A DNA stretch of 64,000 nt from Auanema rhodensis (taxonomy: Eukaryota > Nematoda > Chromadorea > Rhabditida > Rhabditidae), in contig OZ059895.1 of the NCBI GenBank assembly GCA_964057225.1, forward strand, positions 4,526,001 to 4,590,000. The letters are read 5' to 3'. Numbering within the stretch: the first letter of the stretch is position 1; every line of letters starts with the position of its first letter. Below are positions 39,128-48,971 of this stretch, piece after piece. The position numbers and the translations under genes are program-made. The notes beneath the pieces were generated by a model, which made no database searches, was not told where the DNA came from, and was given only the letters and a program-made list of their open reading frames with translations.

Positions 39128-39985
39128 ATGGATGATTTTTACATTACTTTGCCGTCATCAGTTGACTCTGAAAAAAGTAATACCTCATCAGTGTTTCTTA
39201 CCAGGTTACCTGAAACATTAAGGCTACGCAATAACAGATATTGCATTGGGCTGACAGACATAATTTTTCCGTGTTCGATATTAAATGTACAAGAAAATCT
39301 TTCTTATACACTACGTTTTTCCAACAGAAAGTTTATTCTGCACTTACCCAAGGGTAACTATGCAAATGGTGATGAAATAATACGCAGAATCAATGCTGGA
39401 AAAGAACAATTTATTGCTAGTAGCACTAAACCTCTTGGAGCTGAGGAAGAAGCACGTATAAAGGGTTTAATAGATAAAGATGAAGATGTGAAAAAGTGGT
39501 ATAATAATCGACAAGCTGAGGCTAAACTTGTCAAGGAAATGCTGGCAGACGCCACGTTTCGGTTTAACAAAACACTACAACGCATAGAGTTTGTAACAAG
39601 TAAGCGGCTATTATTGAATGCAACACTCGGTGATGCTCTCGCATATTTTCTTGGCTTTGAGAATAAAATTATCAACGACACGTTAATAGCCAGGCGCCCC
39701 ATTGATTTTTCAAATAACATTAATACAATGTATATATATTGTGATATTGTAGAATATTCCATTCTCGGTAATGTGAAAGCTAATTTACTTGCATGTTTAC
39801 CTGTACCACCTCCCACTGAATTTGGTAAAATGATTGCCAAAACGTTTAATCCTATTCGTTATGTACCAATCACTAAGCAAACACTCGATACTATACGTAT
39901 TGAAATTTTAGATGAATTTGGCCGCCCTATGCAATTTAATTATGGTTCTACAGTTGTTACATTACATGTTAAAAATGTGAAATAA
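39128..39985 (+). CDS. Penton-like minor capsid protein
   Basis: 285 residues, intact. The N-terminus MDDFYITLPSS, followed by a polar linker, a RYCIGLTDIIFP-type strand and a YVPITKQTLDTIRIEILDEFGR region near the C-terminus, is typical of the single-jelly-roll minor capsid (penton) protein of Polintons. A charged helical insertion occupies about residues 98-145. It forms the vertices of the predicted icosahedral particle. It is divergent to the ATPase with 79 bp between starts and convergent with the C2H2 gene with 5 bp between stops. The stop codon lies inside AATAAA. In copy 2 the same gene has a 98-bp deletion. Confidence 0.82.
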   Translation: MDDFYITLPSSVDSEKSNTSSVFLTRLPETLRLRNNRYCIGLTDIIFPCSILNVQENLSYTLRFSNRKFILHLPKGNYANGDEIIRRINAGKEQFIASSTKPLGAEEEARIKGLIDKDEDVKKWYNNRQAEAKLVKEMLADATFRFNKTLQRIEFVTSKRLLLNATLGDALAYFLGFENKIINDTLIARRPIDFSNNINTMYIYCDIVEYSILGNVKANLLACLPVPPPTEFGKMIAKTFNPIRYVPITKQTLDTIRIEILDEFGRPMQFNYGSTVVTLHVKNVK

Positions 39986-39995
39986 ATGTTTTATT
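39981..39995. terminator. Opposed polyadenylation signals overlapping two stop codons
   Basis: AATAAA on the plus strand (39981-39986) contains the penton TAA (39983-39985). AATAAA on the minus strand (39990-39995) contains the C2H2 gene's TAA (39991-39993). Copy 2 keeps the same arrangement. Confidence 0.7.
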
Positions 39996-40440
39996 CAACA
40001 GTTATACAAGACCACATTACGATTTTCGAAGGTTTAAAAGGTAGTTCAGCGCCGTTTTGTTCGATGCGCGGCTCGTGTTGTGAATATTCTCGGTTACTAT
40101 TGCAGCGGCATCGTTTTGGTTCGGTTGACTGTACAAACTCCTGAGTTTTTTCAGAGGGTTCGCTGGTATCATTTCCATCACCATCTTTACCATTCGTTCC
40201 ATTACTATTATGAAGACGCCGAATATGACGCTGACAATTGAATCTTGTTCAATAAGGGCACAAACGTCTACGAACACCATCCAAATGTCCATATTTTTGA
40301 ATAAAGTCAGCATTGCTGATATAACTGTTACATACGGGTTGAATCCCGTCATGTCTTTTCAATATGTGATCACTAAAATGCTTGACTGATGAAAATATTT
40401 CCTTGCACGTAACACAATACTTGTTACATAAAAGTTCCAT
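39991..40440 (-). pseudogene. Two-finger C2H2 zinc-finger protein, premature stop (copy 1)
   Basis: From ATG 40440 the frame matches the intact 154-residue protein of copy 2 through the first finger. A 15-bp deletion relative to copy 2 then removes part of the second finger and makes an in-frame TGA at 40249-40251, leaving 63 residues. Downstream the frame is kept to the normal stop at 39991. The role is unknown; the fingers suggest nucleic-acid binding. Confidence 0.85.
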
Positions 40441-40478
40441 TAGAGGAAAATAAAAAACAACCACACACAGTCAACTCA

Positions 40479-40488
40479 CTTTTATATA
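40479..40488 (-). promoter_or_regulatory. TATA box of the C2H2 gene, overlapping the previous stop codon
   Basis: tatataaaag on the minus strand, 39 bp before the C2H2 ATG. It includes the TAA that ends the small membrane protein. Identical in copy 2. Confidence 0.5.
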
Positions 40489-40652
40489 ATGAGTGGAATA
40501 ATGACTAGTGTAGTACAAAAGCCTAGTCCCAGAGATATTCCTTTAATGAATGGCACTGAAATACGTTTCAAAATCTTTTTGTACAGGGGTGTTGGCACAG
40601 ATTGTTCCAACGTGTATCTTATACATAATTCACAGTGACAGGGAATATTCAT
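40482..40652 (-). CDS. 56-residue membrane protein
   Basis: Small frame conserved in both copies with the same length. The N-terminus has a Cys cluster (CHCELC, residues 5-10), then a basic stretch (KKILKR) and a hydrophobic C-terminal segment, about residues 36-56, that would anchor it in a membrane. ATG 40652 is chosen because an upstream in-frame extension in copy 2 is destroyed by a 1-nt difference here. It lies between the protease and C2H2 genes on the same strand. Function is not recognised; a membrane-active or virion-associated role is only a guess. Confidence 0.55.
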   Translation of the reverse strand: MNIPCHCELCIRYTLEQSVPTPLYKKILKRISVPFIKGISLGLGFCTTLVIIPLII

Positions 40653-40698
40653 AACTGACCACCTAATGTAGCAGGTGACGTTTTAATGGCAAAGTTGA

Positions 40699-41154
40699 TC
40701 ATATGCTAGATAATTTATAGTCGAATACTTTATGCATAAACGCTTTAATAAAGACATCATCGTTTTGTAATAGTTTAAAAAATGAACAAATGCTTTCAAA
40801 TGTATTACCAGCTGACAACATTAGTATTACAAATATTGCATAACCACCACAAGTGTATTCAATTATGCGTTGTGGTTTGCAAGTATTAACTTTTACATTT
40901 TTATATTTGGCCAGATAATGACGAATGTACTTGTTCATTTTATAACCCAAGCTACAGAAAAAGTAAGCTTGATCATTACGTACAAAGATGACTTGCCAAT
41001 GTGTGCCCGGTTTATCGTGTGTGTCAGTATTTACAACAAGTGCAAAGTTCTTTCGACGTGTTTTGGGTAGAGTATCGGCGTTAAATACACCGAAGAATAG
41101 TTTTCGAGTGATGCGGACAGATCGCAATAGTGACGCTATTTCAGACGAATACAT
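40699..41154 (-). CDS. PRO: Adenain-like cysteine protease
   Basis: 151 residues, near the usual Polinton length. It processes capsid or core proteins during particle maturation. Active-site elements: His52 in GTHWQV, nucleophile Cys102 in TCGGYAIF, and Gln95 exactly seven residues before it, as in the oxyanion hole of adenovirus protease. The acidic member expected in the F-D-S-x-G strand is replaced: the sequence reads FFCSLG with Cys67, in both copies. Divergent from the basic-protein gene with 50 bp between starts. Confidence 0.88.
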   Translation of the reverse strand: MYSSEIASLLRSVRITRKLFFGVFNADTLPKTRRKNFALVVNTDTHDKPGTHWQVIFVRNDQAYFFCSLGYKMNKYIRHYLAKYKNVKVNTCKPQRIIEYTCGGYAIFVILMLSAGNTFESICSFFKLLQNDDVFIKAFMHKVFDYKLSSI

Positions 41155-41204
41155 TTAGTAAAATGATCTAGTGTAACTTTTGTATTGCGCACGTGCGGTT
41201 CAAT

Positions 41205-41657
41205 ATGCCACACCTCCTTCTAGACTTGAACTCAATTCAATGGACAACACTTTTGAATCAACAAATGGGTGGGGCGCCATTTAGTGGAATGATGTTTCAA
41301 CGTGGTATGCAGAGAGGTCATGGCCTGGGTGGTATACTGGCAACTTTGGCATCGTTTTTACCTCGCATTATTCAATCACCTATAGCCCAAAATCTCATCA
41401 ATGCTGGAAGGAATGCATTATCCAGTGCTGTAAGCAATAGTCCAGTTGTAAACTCACCTCTTGGCGGCCAGTTGCTAAAAACTAGCAATGAAATTGTTGA
41501 TGGGGTGCTCAAGGGCGATAATATCAAGCAAACTCTTAAAACAGCCGGCCGGCAGGCTATACGAGATCTTACCGGTTTGGGCAAGCGGCGACGACGCAAA
41601 ACCACAAAACCTCATAAGCGTCTGTGCATAACTCGTGAGCGGTCGTATCGTATTTAA
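41205..41657 (+). CDS. Basic, glycine-rich core-like protein
   Basis: 150 residues from ATG 41205. A Met/Gly-rich part (about 20-45) leads into a hydrophobic/amphipathic helix (GGILATLASFLPRI), then a helical region, and a very basic C-terminus with GKRRRRK and KPHKR that resembles a nuclear-localisation or DNA-binding tail. The layout recalls adenovirus minor core/cement proteins and the small capsid-linked proteins encoded next to the major capsid gene in Polintons; identity is not certain. The stop TAA is directly followed by the ATG of the major capsid gene. Identical length in copy 2. Confidence 0.65.
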   Translation: MPHLLLDLNSIQWTTLLNQQMGGAPFSGMMFQRGMQRGHGLGGILATLASFLPRIIQSPIAQNLINAGRNALSSAVSNSPVVNSPLGGQLLKTSNEIVDGVLKGDNIKQTLKTAGRQAIRDLTGLGKRRRRKTTKPHKRLCITRERSYRI

Positions 41658-42992
41658 ATGGCTAAATTGATAGATTCAAAATCAGCACAAGCACTTTTAC
41701 CTAATATTAATTATAGTGACATACCGGCGTCGGCATTAGGTGTTGAATCCACTCGTACTGTACAAGTTCCTTTAAAAAATACTTTTCTTCCTCAAGGACC
41801 ATGGGAATTTGTTATAGCCCAAAATTCCAAATCATTTCTTAATCTGAGAAGGTGTTGGTTGAATGTAAAATTCAAAATTGTAACCACAAACGGTGATCCA
41901 GTACCAGACAACCTTGTTTTTGCACCATGCCAACAATTTGCAGCCAGTTTGATACACTCGTATCATTTAAAAATTGGTGATGTTAGCGTGTATGACTCTA
42001 CCGTAAATCATGCCTACAAAACATATATTGAGAATATTCTAATGTATAGCAACGATGTTAAAGAGAGCAAACTTGCCATATCAGGCTATTATGCGGATAG
42101 ATATATAGATAATGCAGCCAGTCCTGGCTTTAGAGCGCGACAAGGGCTTGTTAAAAATGGCATATTGTGTGAGATGGCTGCTCCCATCAGTATCGACTTA
42201 TTCAATCAGGAACGACTGTTTGTAAACTATTCAAAAATGGAGCTAACTGCATATCCAAACCGTGATAATTTCTTAATTGACACACTTGGATGGAATAATG
42301 AAAGCAAGGATGCTGCAATGAAGGAGGAGTTTCCAAACCTGAAAATAGATATCAACGATGTGCACTTGCTTATTCAAGAGTTTGATCTAAACGCTGGATT
42401 AGCTATGGCTATAGAAGATAAACTTGTAAAGGAACGAATACACTACCCCATGACGTCAGTGAAAATGCGCTCTTATTTCATAGAAGGAGGCCGTTTGGAT
42501 TCACCCAATAACATATTATTCACGTCGCATACACCGAAACGTGTTGTAGTAGGTCTTGTCGGCGCACACGCCTATAATGGTACTTTTAAACATTCGCCAT
42601 TCAACTTTAAACCGTTTGAATTGAAAAATATATACTTGACGCTCAACAATCGGGTAATACCTACCCGCCCTTATAATTTAGAATGGCGTTCTTCCTATGC
42701 CACAGCATATATTGACATGTTGGAGGGTTTGGGTCTTGGTCGTACAGATTCATCCAATGGTATTACACCAGCAATGTATAAAACCGGCTTCACATTTTTT
42801 GTATTTGATATTTCACCGACTGTACACTCGTCCGAGTTATTTGATGTTATACGACAAGGTAATGTGGCCCTGAAATTGGAATTTGGTCAACAAACGCCGC
42901 AAGAGGGTTTATATGCTATTGTTTATGCAGAATATGACTCTATTCTTTCAATTGACAACAATCGTGCTCCATATATTGATACCAGTTTGTAA
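41658..42992 (+). CDS. Major capsid protein (double jelly roll)
   Basis: 444 residues, intact and the same length in both copies. It matches the Polinton/adintovirus-type major capsid: N-terminal region ending in a VPLKNTFLPQGPWEF strand, a central AYNGTFKHSPFNFKPFELKN region, and a C-terminus with NVALKLEFGQQ and IVYAEYDSILSID, the conserved closing strands. It would form the trimeric capsomers of a predicted icosahedral particle. It follows the basic protein with no gap (TAA then ATG). AATAAA comes 15 bp after the stop. It is shorter than many homologues (about 550-650 residues), so some loops are reduced. Confidence 0.82.
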   Translation: MAKLIDSKSAQALLPNINYSDIPASALGVESTRTVQVPLKNTFLPQGPWEFVIAQNSKSFLNLRRCWLNVKFKIVTTNGDPVPDNLVFAPCQQFAASLIHSYHLKIGDVSVYDSTVNHAYKTYIENILMYSNDVKESKLAISGYYADRYIDNAASPGFRARQGLVKNGILCEMAAPISIDLFNQERLFVNYSKMELTAYPNRDNFLIDTLGWNNESKDAAMKEEFPNLKIDINDVHLLIQEFDLNAGLAMAIEDKLVKERIHYPMTSVKMRSYFIEGGRLDSPNNILFTSHTPKRVVVGLVGAHAYNGTFKHSPFNFKPFELKNIYLTLNNRVIPTRPYNLEWRSSYATAYIDMLEGLGLGRTDSSNGITPAMYKTGFTFFVFDISPTVHSSELFDVIRQGNVALKLEFGQQTPQEGLYAIVYAEYDSILSIDNNRAPYIDTSL

Positions 42993-43130
42993 TGTATGTA
43001 ATAAACTCTTTAAAACATTTGATGAGAAGAATAAAATTTATTAATACAACTATACATAAAAATCTATAAATACAACCATATACAAATATACACGCGATAA
43101 TAAAATTTATAAATTCAAATATATTAAAAA
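42993..43130. terminator. Convergent 3' region of capsid and PolB genes
   Basis: 138 bp, very AT-rich, with aataaa on the plus strand near 43008 and tttatt (AATAAA on the minus strand) near 43036. It separates the converging capsid and PolB genes. Confidence 0.5.
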
Positions 43131-46100
43131 TTATTCACAATAACCATAGGGTAAAGTACTAAAATCGTCTAGATAACAAAGTTTATCCATTACGACCTTG
43201 GTACTCTTTGTCATGTCCATCGTGGATATGGCACCAAGCTGCCTCTTTAATAACGTTGTTTTGGTTTTTAAAACCAATTTTTCTCCATCCATCACGAGTC
43301 CTCGAACCAATCGCTCCATACTTTGATAGTTTACCACGGTGGCTGCCGTGTGGTCCAGCGTCTGTAATTTTAAAAAGTTTCTCAATAATATATTTTTATA
43401 CTTACCACTCCCTTTGCCTTGGTGATATACTTGACCTGACCAGCTGCATTTACTAGCTCATAACTATAAACTTTTGCAGCTGGTGAAACAAATTTGGTCA
43501 TTGACCAACCATCGGGTATTTCTGAGGTTAGTTTACCTAACCATTCACCCTTCATATCCTCAATTGGATCAGGCTGATCGAGGCATTTTAAATAAATTAG
43601 AGAATCGGTGTCTAAATGATGTACGTTTAAATTGTATACAAAGTATAAAATTACCTGTATACACCAAGTTCTTTCCAATTTTTTCCATTGCCTTATACAA
43701 TAGTAGCCTTGCATGAGCGGTTGTATAAGCCGCTATGGCTACATTTGTAAACGGCGCTGGTGCCAGGTGTGAGTCTTCTGGCACTGTTGTACAGTACGCC
43801 ACATCGTCCACAATTTTGAAGCCCGTGAGTTCCCTTGCAGGATCAGTTATGATCCTACCAATTTCAGGATCCTCAACACCAATAATCTTGGTTTGGGCTT
43901 TATCCGGTCTTTGACCCATTTTACCCCATACACTATAAACAAATTTGTAAATTTTTATTTTTAAAAGTTTACATACCTATTCAGCTGTAGTTTGGCAATG
44001 CTACGCATGGCCGCATTCTTTTCAATTTTGTTGCTATCCAGAGCAACACCAGTGTTCTCCTCGTGCTCTTGGAGATATTTTAGCTGTAAAATTCTATTTA
44101 ATGCCATACTTTTCATGACACATACCTTTTCAGCCTCTGTCATATTTGGCTTAGGCCAGCCCGATGCCTCTTGCTTAATTTTTATGTACTTTTGTACAAA
44201 ATCCTTGAATAGGCCGCCTTGCTGCCATTCATCCCAGTGCCAAACCTCATAAACATGAAGCACTTTGTAGCCACGCTGTATGGCACATTCGAGCTCTACA
44301 TGCGTTACAGTCAGATGCAGCTTTCGAGCGTCTTCATCATCTTGGTGCGGGCATGTTACATTTTTGCCTCTGTTTGCACATGTGCGGCAGTTTGTAAAAA
44401 TTAATTTACCGCCTATGCGTGTTCCTAATACAGGATACATCAAATTTGTGGGTGCAAGCACGTCACATTTCACAAGGCCCTTGTATGGGCAGCATGCCTC
44501 AAAACTCTCAAAGCCCTCAGTAATCACTTTAGGATTACCCACAGGGTAATAGGCATCAAATGCCGTTACATATGGATAAAGTGAACAAAAGTCCACATAC
44601 TCTAGTGAGTATCTATCCGAAGCTTGGGCCAGAAGCTTATATGTTTGAGTTCGGCCGCCGGTGAAGGCATCTCGAGGTGCCAATCGAGTTACAACCTCAG
44701 TGTCCTTCATAAAATTTGCCATTTGCTCATTTGATGACATTTGAGCAGTAATTTCGTGTTCCCACACAGTGGTTACACTAATGCCCTGGCTTTGAATAGC
44801 CTCAAGCCTTTTCATGGTTTTTTCATAAACCTAAATGTTTCAGCTTAAAATGATTAAAAAAGTCACAATTACCTCTTCCATTGTTTCACCATTTCTGCCT
44901 GGTGCAATAGCAGTCTTGTTGGTGCACTGGGGGCAACCATGATAAATACAGCCATTAAACTACAAAATTTTATCATTTTTTACATTTATTACAAATTACT
45001 CACCTCATAGCCGTGATTAGCCACACTGTCATAAGCATCAAGTAGATAGCGTTGGCCATCTACTCGCACAACAAATTCACCACCATTAAGCTTATGCATT
45101 AATGGGCGGCCTAATCCGTGTTCTAGCCATTTAATGTATTTTATGGCAATTATACTCTGCTTCTGGCCGGCATAATAACCAGTCTCAGGCAGAATACCCA
45201 CTTGGTTCTCTTTAATGTGGTTCATTTTCAACTGTAATATACTAGTTTTGAAAATGCTTGTATTTTAAAAAACTTGCCTGGAATAAAGAGAAACTGGCAA
45301 ATGTCATACATTGTATGACAGGATTCCAGCCAGTGGTGGCGGTTGCCAACTTCATGTACACTTTCATACAGTTGGTTAAAATACGGACATCTGTCCTACA
45401 ATATTCCAGAAGCTCCTCATCAAAATCAAACACACTTTGATTACGCTCCTCATACCAAATATTGAATGAAGCTAGGTCTTCTGCTTTCATTCTAGCAGTA
45501 CAATAGTAATGCTTTGGTGGCAAGGATGGTAGCACTTTGCCATAATTTATTGGGTGGTTAAAGAGGTATGGGAATTGTCCTTTACTCATATCAGGTACAC
45601 CAAATGCCTTGGGTAACGCTGATAAGGGTAAAGGCACTAGTAAATAACTATCTTTAAAACATAAATGGTTAATGTTTTGACCTCTTAATGGCTTGACAAC
45701 CATGCTAATAATCTTGGTCCCATTTAAAATGGGGTCAGGATATATTCCACGGTTTATCAGCCTAGACACCAAGAAATGTATGTCAAAGCGCGACCCGTTG
45801 TGCGCAATCAAAATTGCATTATCATTCTCAGAAAAGTTGAGTAACCAATCAAGGAAACGATCTGTTACAGACCATTCACTATCACCTTGTTGGTACCCAA
45901 AATGGCCCTCCTTGGTTGTGCATTTCTCACAGGAATTGGCATCTATACAACTTTCACAAAATTTGTTATACACAACCATATTGGGCCATTGTTCATCTGC
46001 ATATTCATGAACATTTGTGCCGTTTTTTAACACAACTGTTTCAAAGTCATAAAATATAATCTTAAACAAGTAAGCATTACACTTGTAAAGATGTTAAATA

Positions 46101-48900
46101 CAAACCTTGAACTTTTCTTGCTTCTTTTTTAGCTGAGCCTTCTTCTTGTCGTTAGGTGGAACCCAACAACAAGAGTGCTCTTCAGGCTTTGTCTGACCGC
46201 ACTTTTTGCAGAATTTTTCATTGCAATTGTGCGGTCTATCAGCACGGACCATGTGATAGTGATCACACGCCACACATGTCTGAATTTAAGCTTGTTATGT
46301 ACAACTTTAAATTTTCACAAAATACCTTGAATTTTCGGCAGGCTTTTCGCAAATGCCTATCGAAGCATTGTTGAGTTTTAAACAAAACTCTACAACTATC
46401 ACACCTCACGCTACTCTCAACCACATTCCCCATCGCATTACAATTATAGGTGTGGCATTTTTTACATTTGGCTTTACATCTATGCAACACTGTATTGTAA
46501 GATAACTTACAGTGTTGACATATAATACCATCAAAAATTTTCGAACGACTACCAGCTGTAATACAATCATAGTGATTATTTCGGTAACCTAGTGTTACCA
46601 ATTTGCTAGCCGCTTCATTAAATATTTTCTGGATAGTGTACATACGCTGTCCAGGCGGTCTAGCATATACTACAAACTTATAGTTTGTATTACAGCTGGC
46701 AATAATGTTTAAATGAATTAAATTATAATTTGGTAAATCTACAGAAATACCACACCTATTTAATAAATTGATATGGTGTGGCTGATTTGGCAATAAGATG
46801 TAATTGCGACGAAGGTTTTGCAGCCTTCGCTTCTCATCGCCATCTTCAGTGGCCAGCTCGTCAGCTTTCCACATTCCCACAACTGCTGATCTAGCCAGAC
46901 AATGTGAGTCAGTGTTGGCAATGGTTCCAGGTATTTTGAGTTCGGGGTCAAAATAAAACCCGACTCTACCTTCACCAGGCATCAGGCTTGGCTGCGCTGG
47001 CCTTTCATCAAACACATACATCTCAATATTCATTGCCTGGCTGATCACAGCCTCTCGTTTTGATTGCTGCACCTTGCTGATGGCATTCATAATGGCTACG
47101 CCATCCAGATGCTCCCTTCTACGAAAGTCCATAAATATGGAGCCCTTTTCAAAGGAAGGGTGCTCAATTGATAAACAAAATAAGGCTTTTTGCTTATCAG
47201 GCACACCGCTTTCAGCAAGACAACGATCAAGGAATTCGTTGAATAACCGCGGCATGATAACATGCATTGGTTCATCAACATTTTCCAAGTGTGGGAACGT
47301 GAGCGATCGAACGACCACGTTGGTAAAACGACCGGTGCGTTTTATGCGCCGGTGTGACCACTATAATAAACAACATTTATAACAGTTTACATGCTTTTTT
47401 TATTTTTATTTTTAAAAGTTTAAATAAAAATAGTTTTAAGAATATATATGAATTGTTTCATCTTTTGCTTAAAATTATTATGTCTCTTTGTTTGTTATAG
47501 TCGTTATTTTTTTTTTATTTAATTGAAATGTTTTCAAATATATGTTTAGTTTGTTTCAAAACGATTAGAAAAATACAAAATATTTAAATGTTTCAGTTTT
47601 TGAGCATCATTTTTTTTTTTAATGTTTAAAAATTTAATAAATAAAAATTAAATAATAGTAGAATTATAAAATTGTTTAAAATATATATAAATAAAAGAGA
47701 TGAAGTGAAATGGTTTAGAAAATACAAAATATTTAAATGTTTCAGTTTTTGAGCATCACAATATTGAAATTTAAATGTTTTTTAGTGATTAAAAATTTAA
47801 TAAACGAAATTATGAAAAAGTGATAGAAATTTAAATTTGTTCAAGATATGTGATTAAATAAAAGAGATGAAGTGAAATGGCTTAGAAAATATAAATCAAT
47901 TTCATGTTTCAGTTTTTGAGCATCACAATATTGAAATTTAAATGTTTTTTTAATGATTAAAAATTTAAAAAATGAAATTATGAAATAGTGGTAGAAATAT
48001 AAAATTGTTTAAAATAGATGAAGTGAAATGGTTTAGAAAAAAAACAAAATATTTAAATGTTTCTGTTTTTGCGCATCAAAATATTTAAATTTAAGTGTAA
48101 TTTAATGATTAAAAAGTTTAATAAATAAAAATTATAAAGTAGTGGTAAAAATTTAAAATTGTTTAAAATATGAAATTAAATAAAAGAGATGGAGTGAAAT
48201 GATTTGAAAAATACAAAATATTTAAATGTGTCAGTTTTTGAGCATCAAAATATTTAAATTTAAGTGTATTTTAATGAATAAAAATTTAATAAATGATATT
48301 ATGGCATGGATTTGGGATAAGATTTTATTTTATTTTTCAAAAAGCCACCAAATGTATGATGATTTGTTTAAAAATAGATGGCAGAATTCAAAATTGCTCA
48401 AGATATGTAATCAAATAAAAGATATAGAGTGAAAAGAATTGTAACATGAAAAAAAAAAAAAAAGGTTAAAAGCTCGTACCTTTATTTGACAAACATCGTT
48501 GAAGGATGAACCGCCTCCTAATTGTTCTCCACTAGTTGATGGCATCTCGGGATTCCATTCTCTGGAAAAAAAAAATTTCATGCTTTTTCATTATATGATA
48601 GCTTACTCATTATCGCTGTCATCCAAGGTGATAACTTCAATAACCCTTGATGACGAGGGACCACTATTGGAAGTGGTTATTGCGGGGTCACACAGCTCAA
48701 CACCACCACTCTCGGTAAGTTTTATGCGCTTACTAAAAAAAAAACAAAGATGTATATTTTAAAAATATTGTTAAATTACCTGAGTTGATAAATTTCCTCA
48801 TAATCGAACCCCAACTCTTCACATACACGCTTATAACTGAAAATAAATATTTTAATTAAAAAAAAAAAGATAGGAAAAAACACAACCTGTTAGCAGCCAT
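43131..48900 (-). CDS. POLB: Protein-primed family B DNA polymerase, 13 exons (copy 1, intact)
   Basis: Exons (5' to 3'): 48900-48887, 48836-48780, 48732-48607, 48561-48480, 47360-46326, 46279-46106, 46060-45278, 45231-45004, 44959-44873, 44830-43977, 43932-43655, 43611-43406, 43361-43131. All phases agree and give about 1,384 residues. An acidic SUMO-interacting-like motif sits at about 54-67; a conserved N-terminal region at 108-365; Cys/His-rich zinc modules at about 370-495; exonuclease motifs YDFET (~500), AHNGSRFD and EYCRTD; then polymerase motif A DFCSLYP (~942), motif B KLQLNS (ends ~1147, codon split by an intron) and motif C DTDS (~1240, also split). Introns are 42-50 bp except one of 1,119 bp. 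Intron 7 has a GC donor. It replicates the element from a terminal protein primer. Confidence 0.93.
47590..48420. repeat. Five ~150-170-bp tandem units in the long PolB intron (copy 1)
   Basis: The core gtttcagtttttgagcatca recurs near 47590, 47739, 47906, 48059 and 48229 (spacings about 149, 167, 153 and 170), each followed by aatatttaaattt- and attaaaaatttaataa-like blocks. The units fill most of the 1,119-bp intron 47361-48479. No gene is seen inside. Confidence 0.75.
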
Positions 48901-48964
48901 TGTATCTTGTTAGAATAAAATTATGCAAACTCTGAGAGGTAGTTATCCATATTTCATTTTACAC

Positions 48965-48971
48965 ATTTATA
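48965..48971 (-). promoter_or_regulatory. TATA box of PolB (copy 1)
   Basis: tataaat on the minus strand 65 bp before the PolB ATG, conserved in copy 2. Two very short upstream ATG frames lie between it and the main ATG. Confidence 0.45.

Noticed and set aside
47361-48479. Separate genes in the PolB long intron (for example a 68-codon frame at 48226)
   Set aside because: AT-rich tandem repeat sequence; the frame overlaps exonic and repeat units without domain support.
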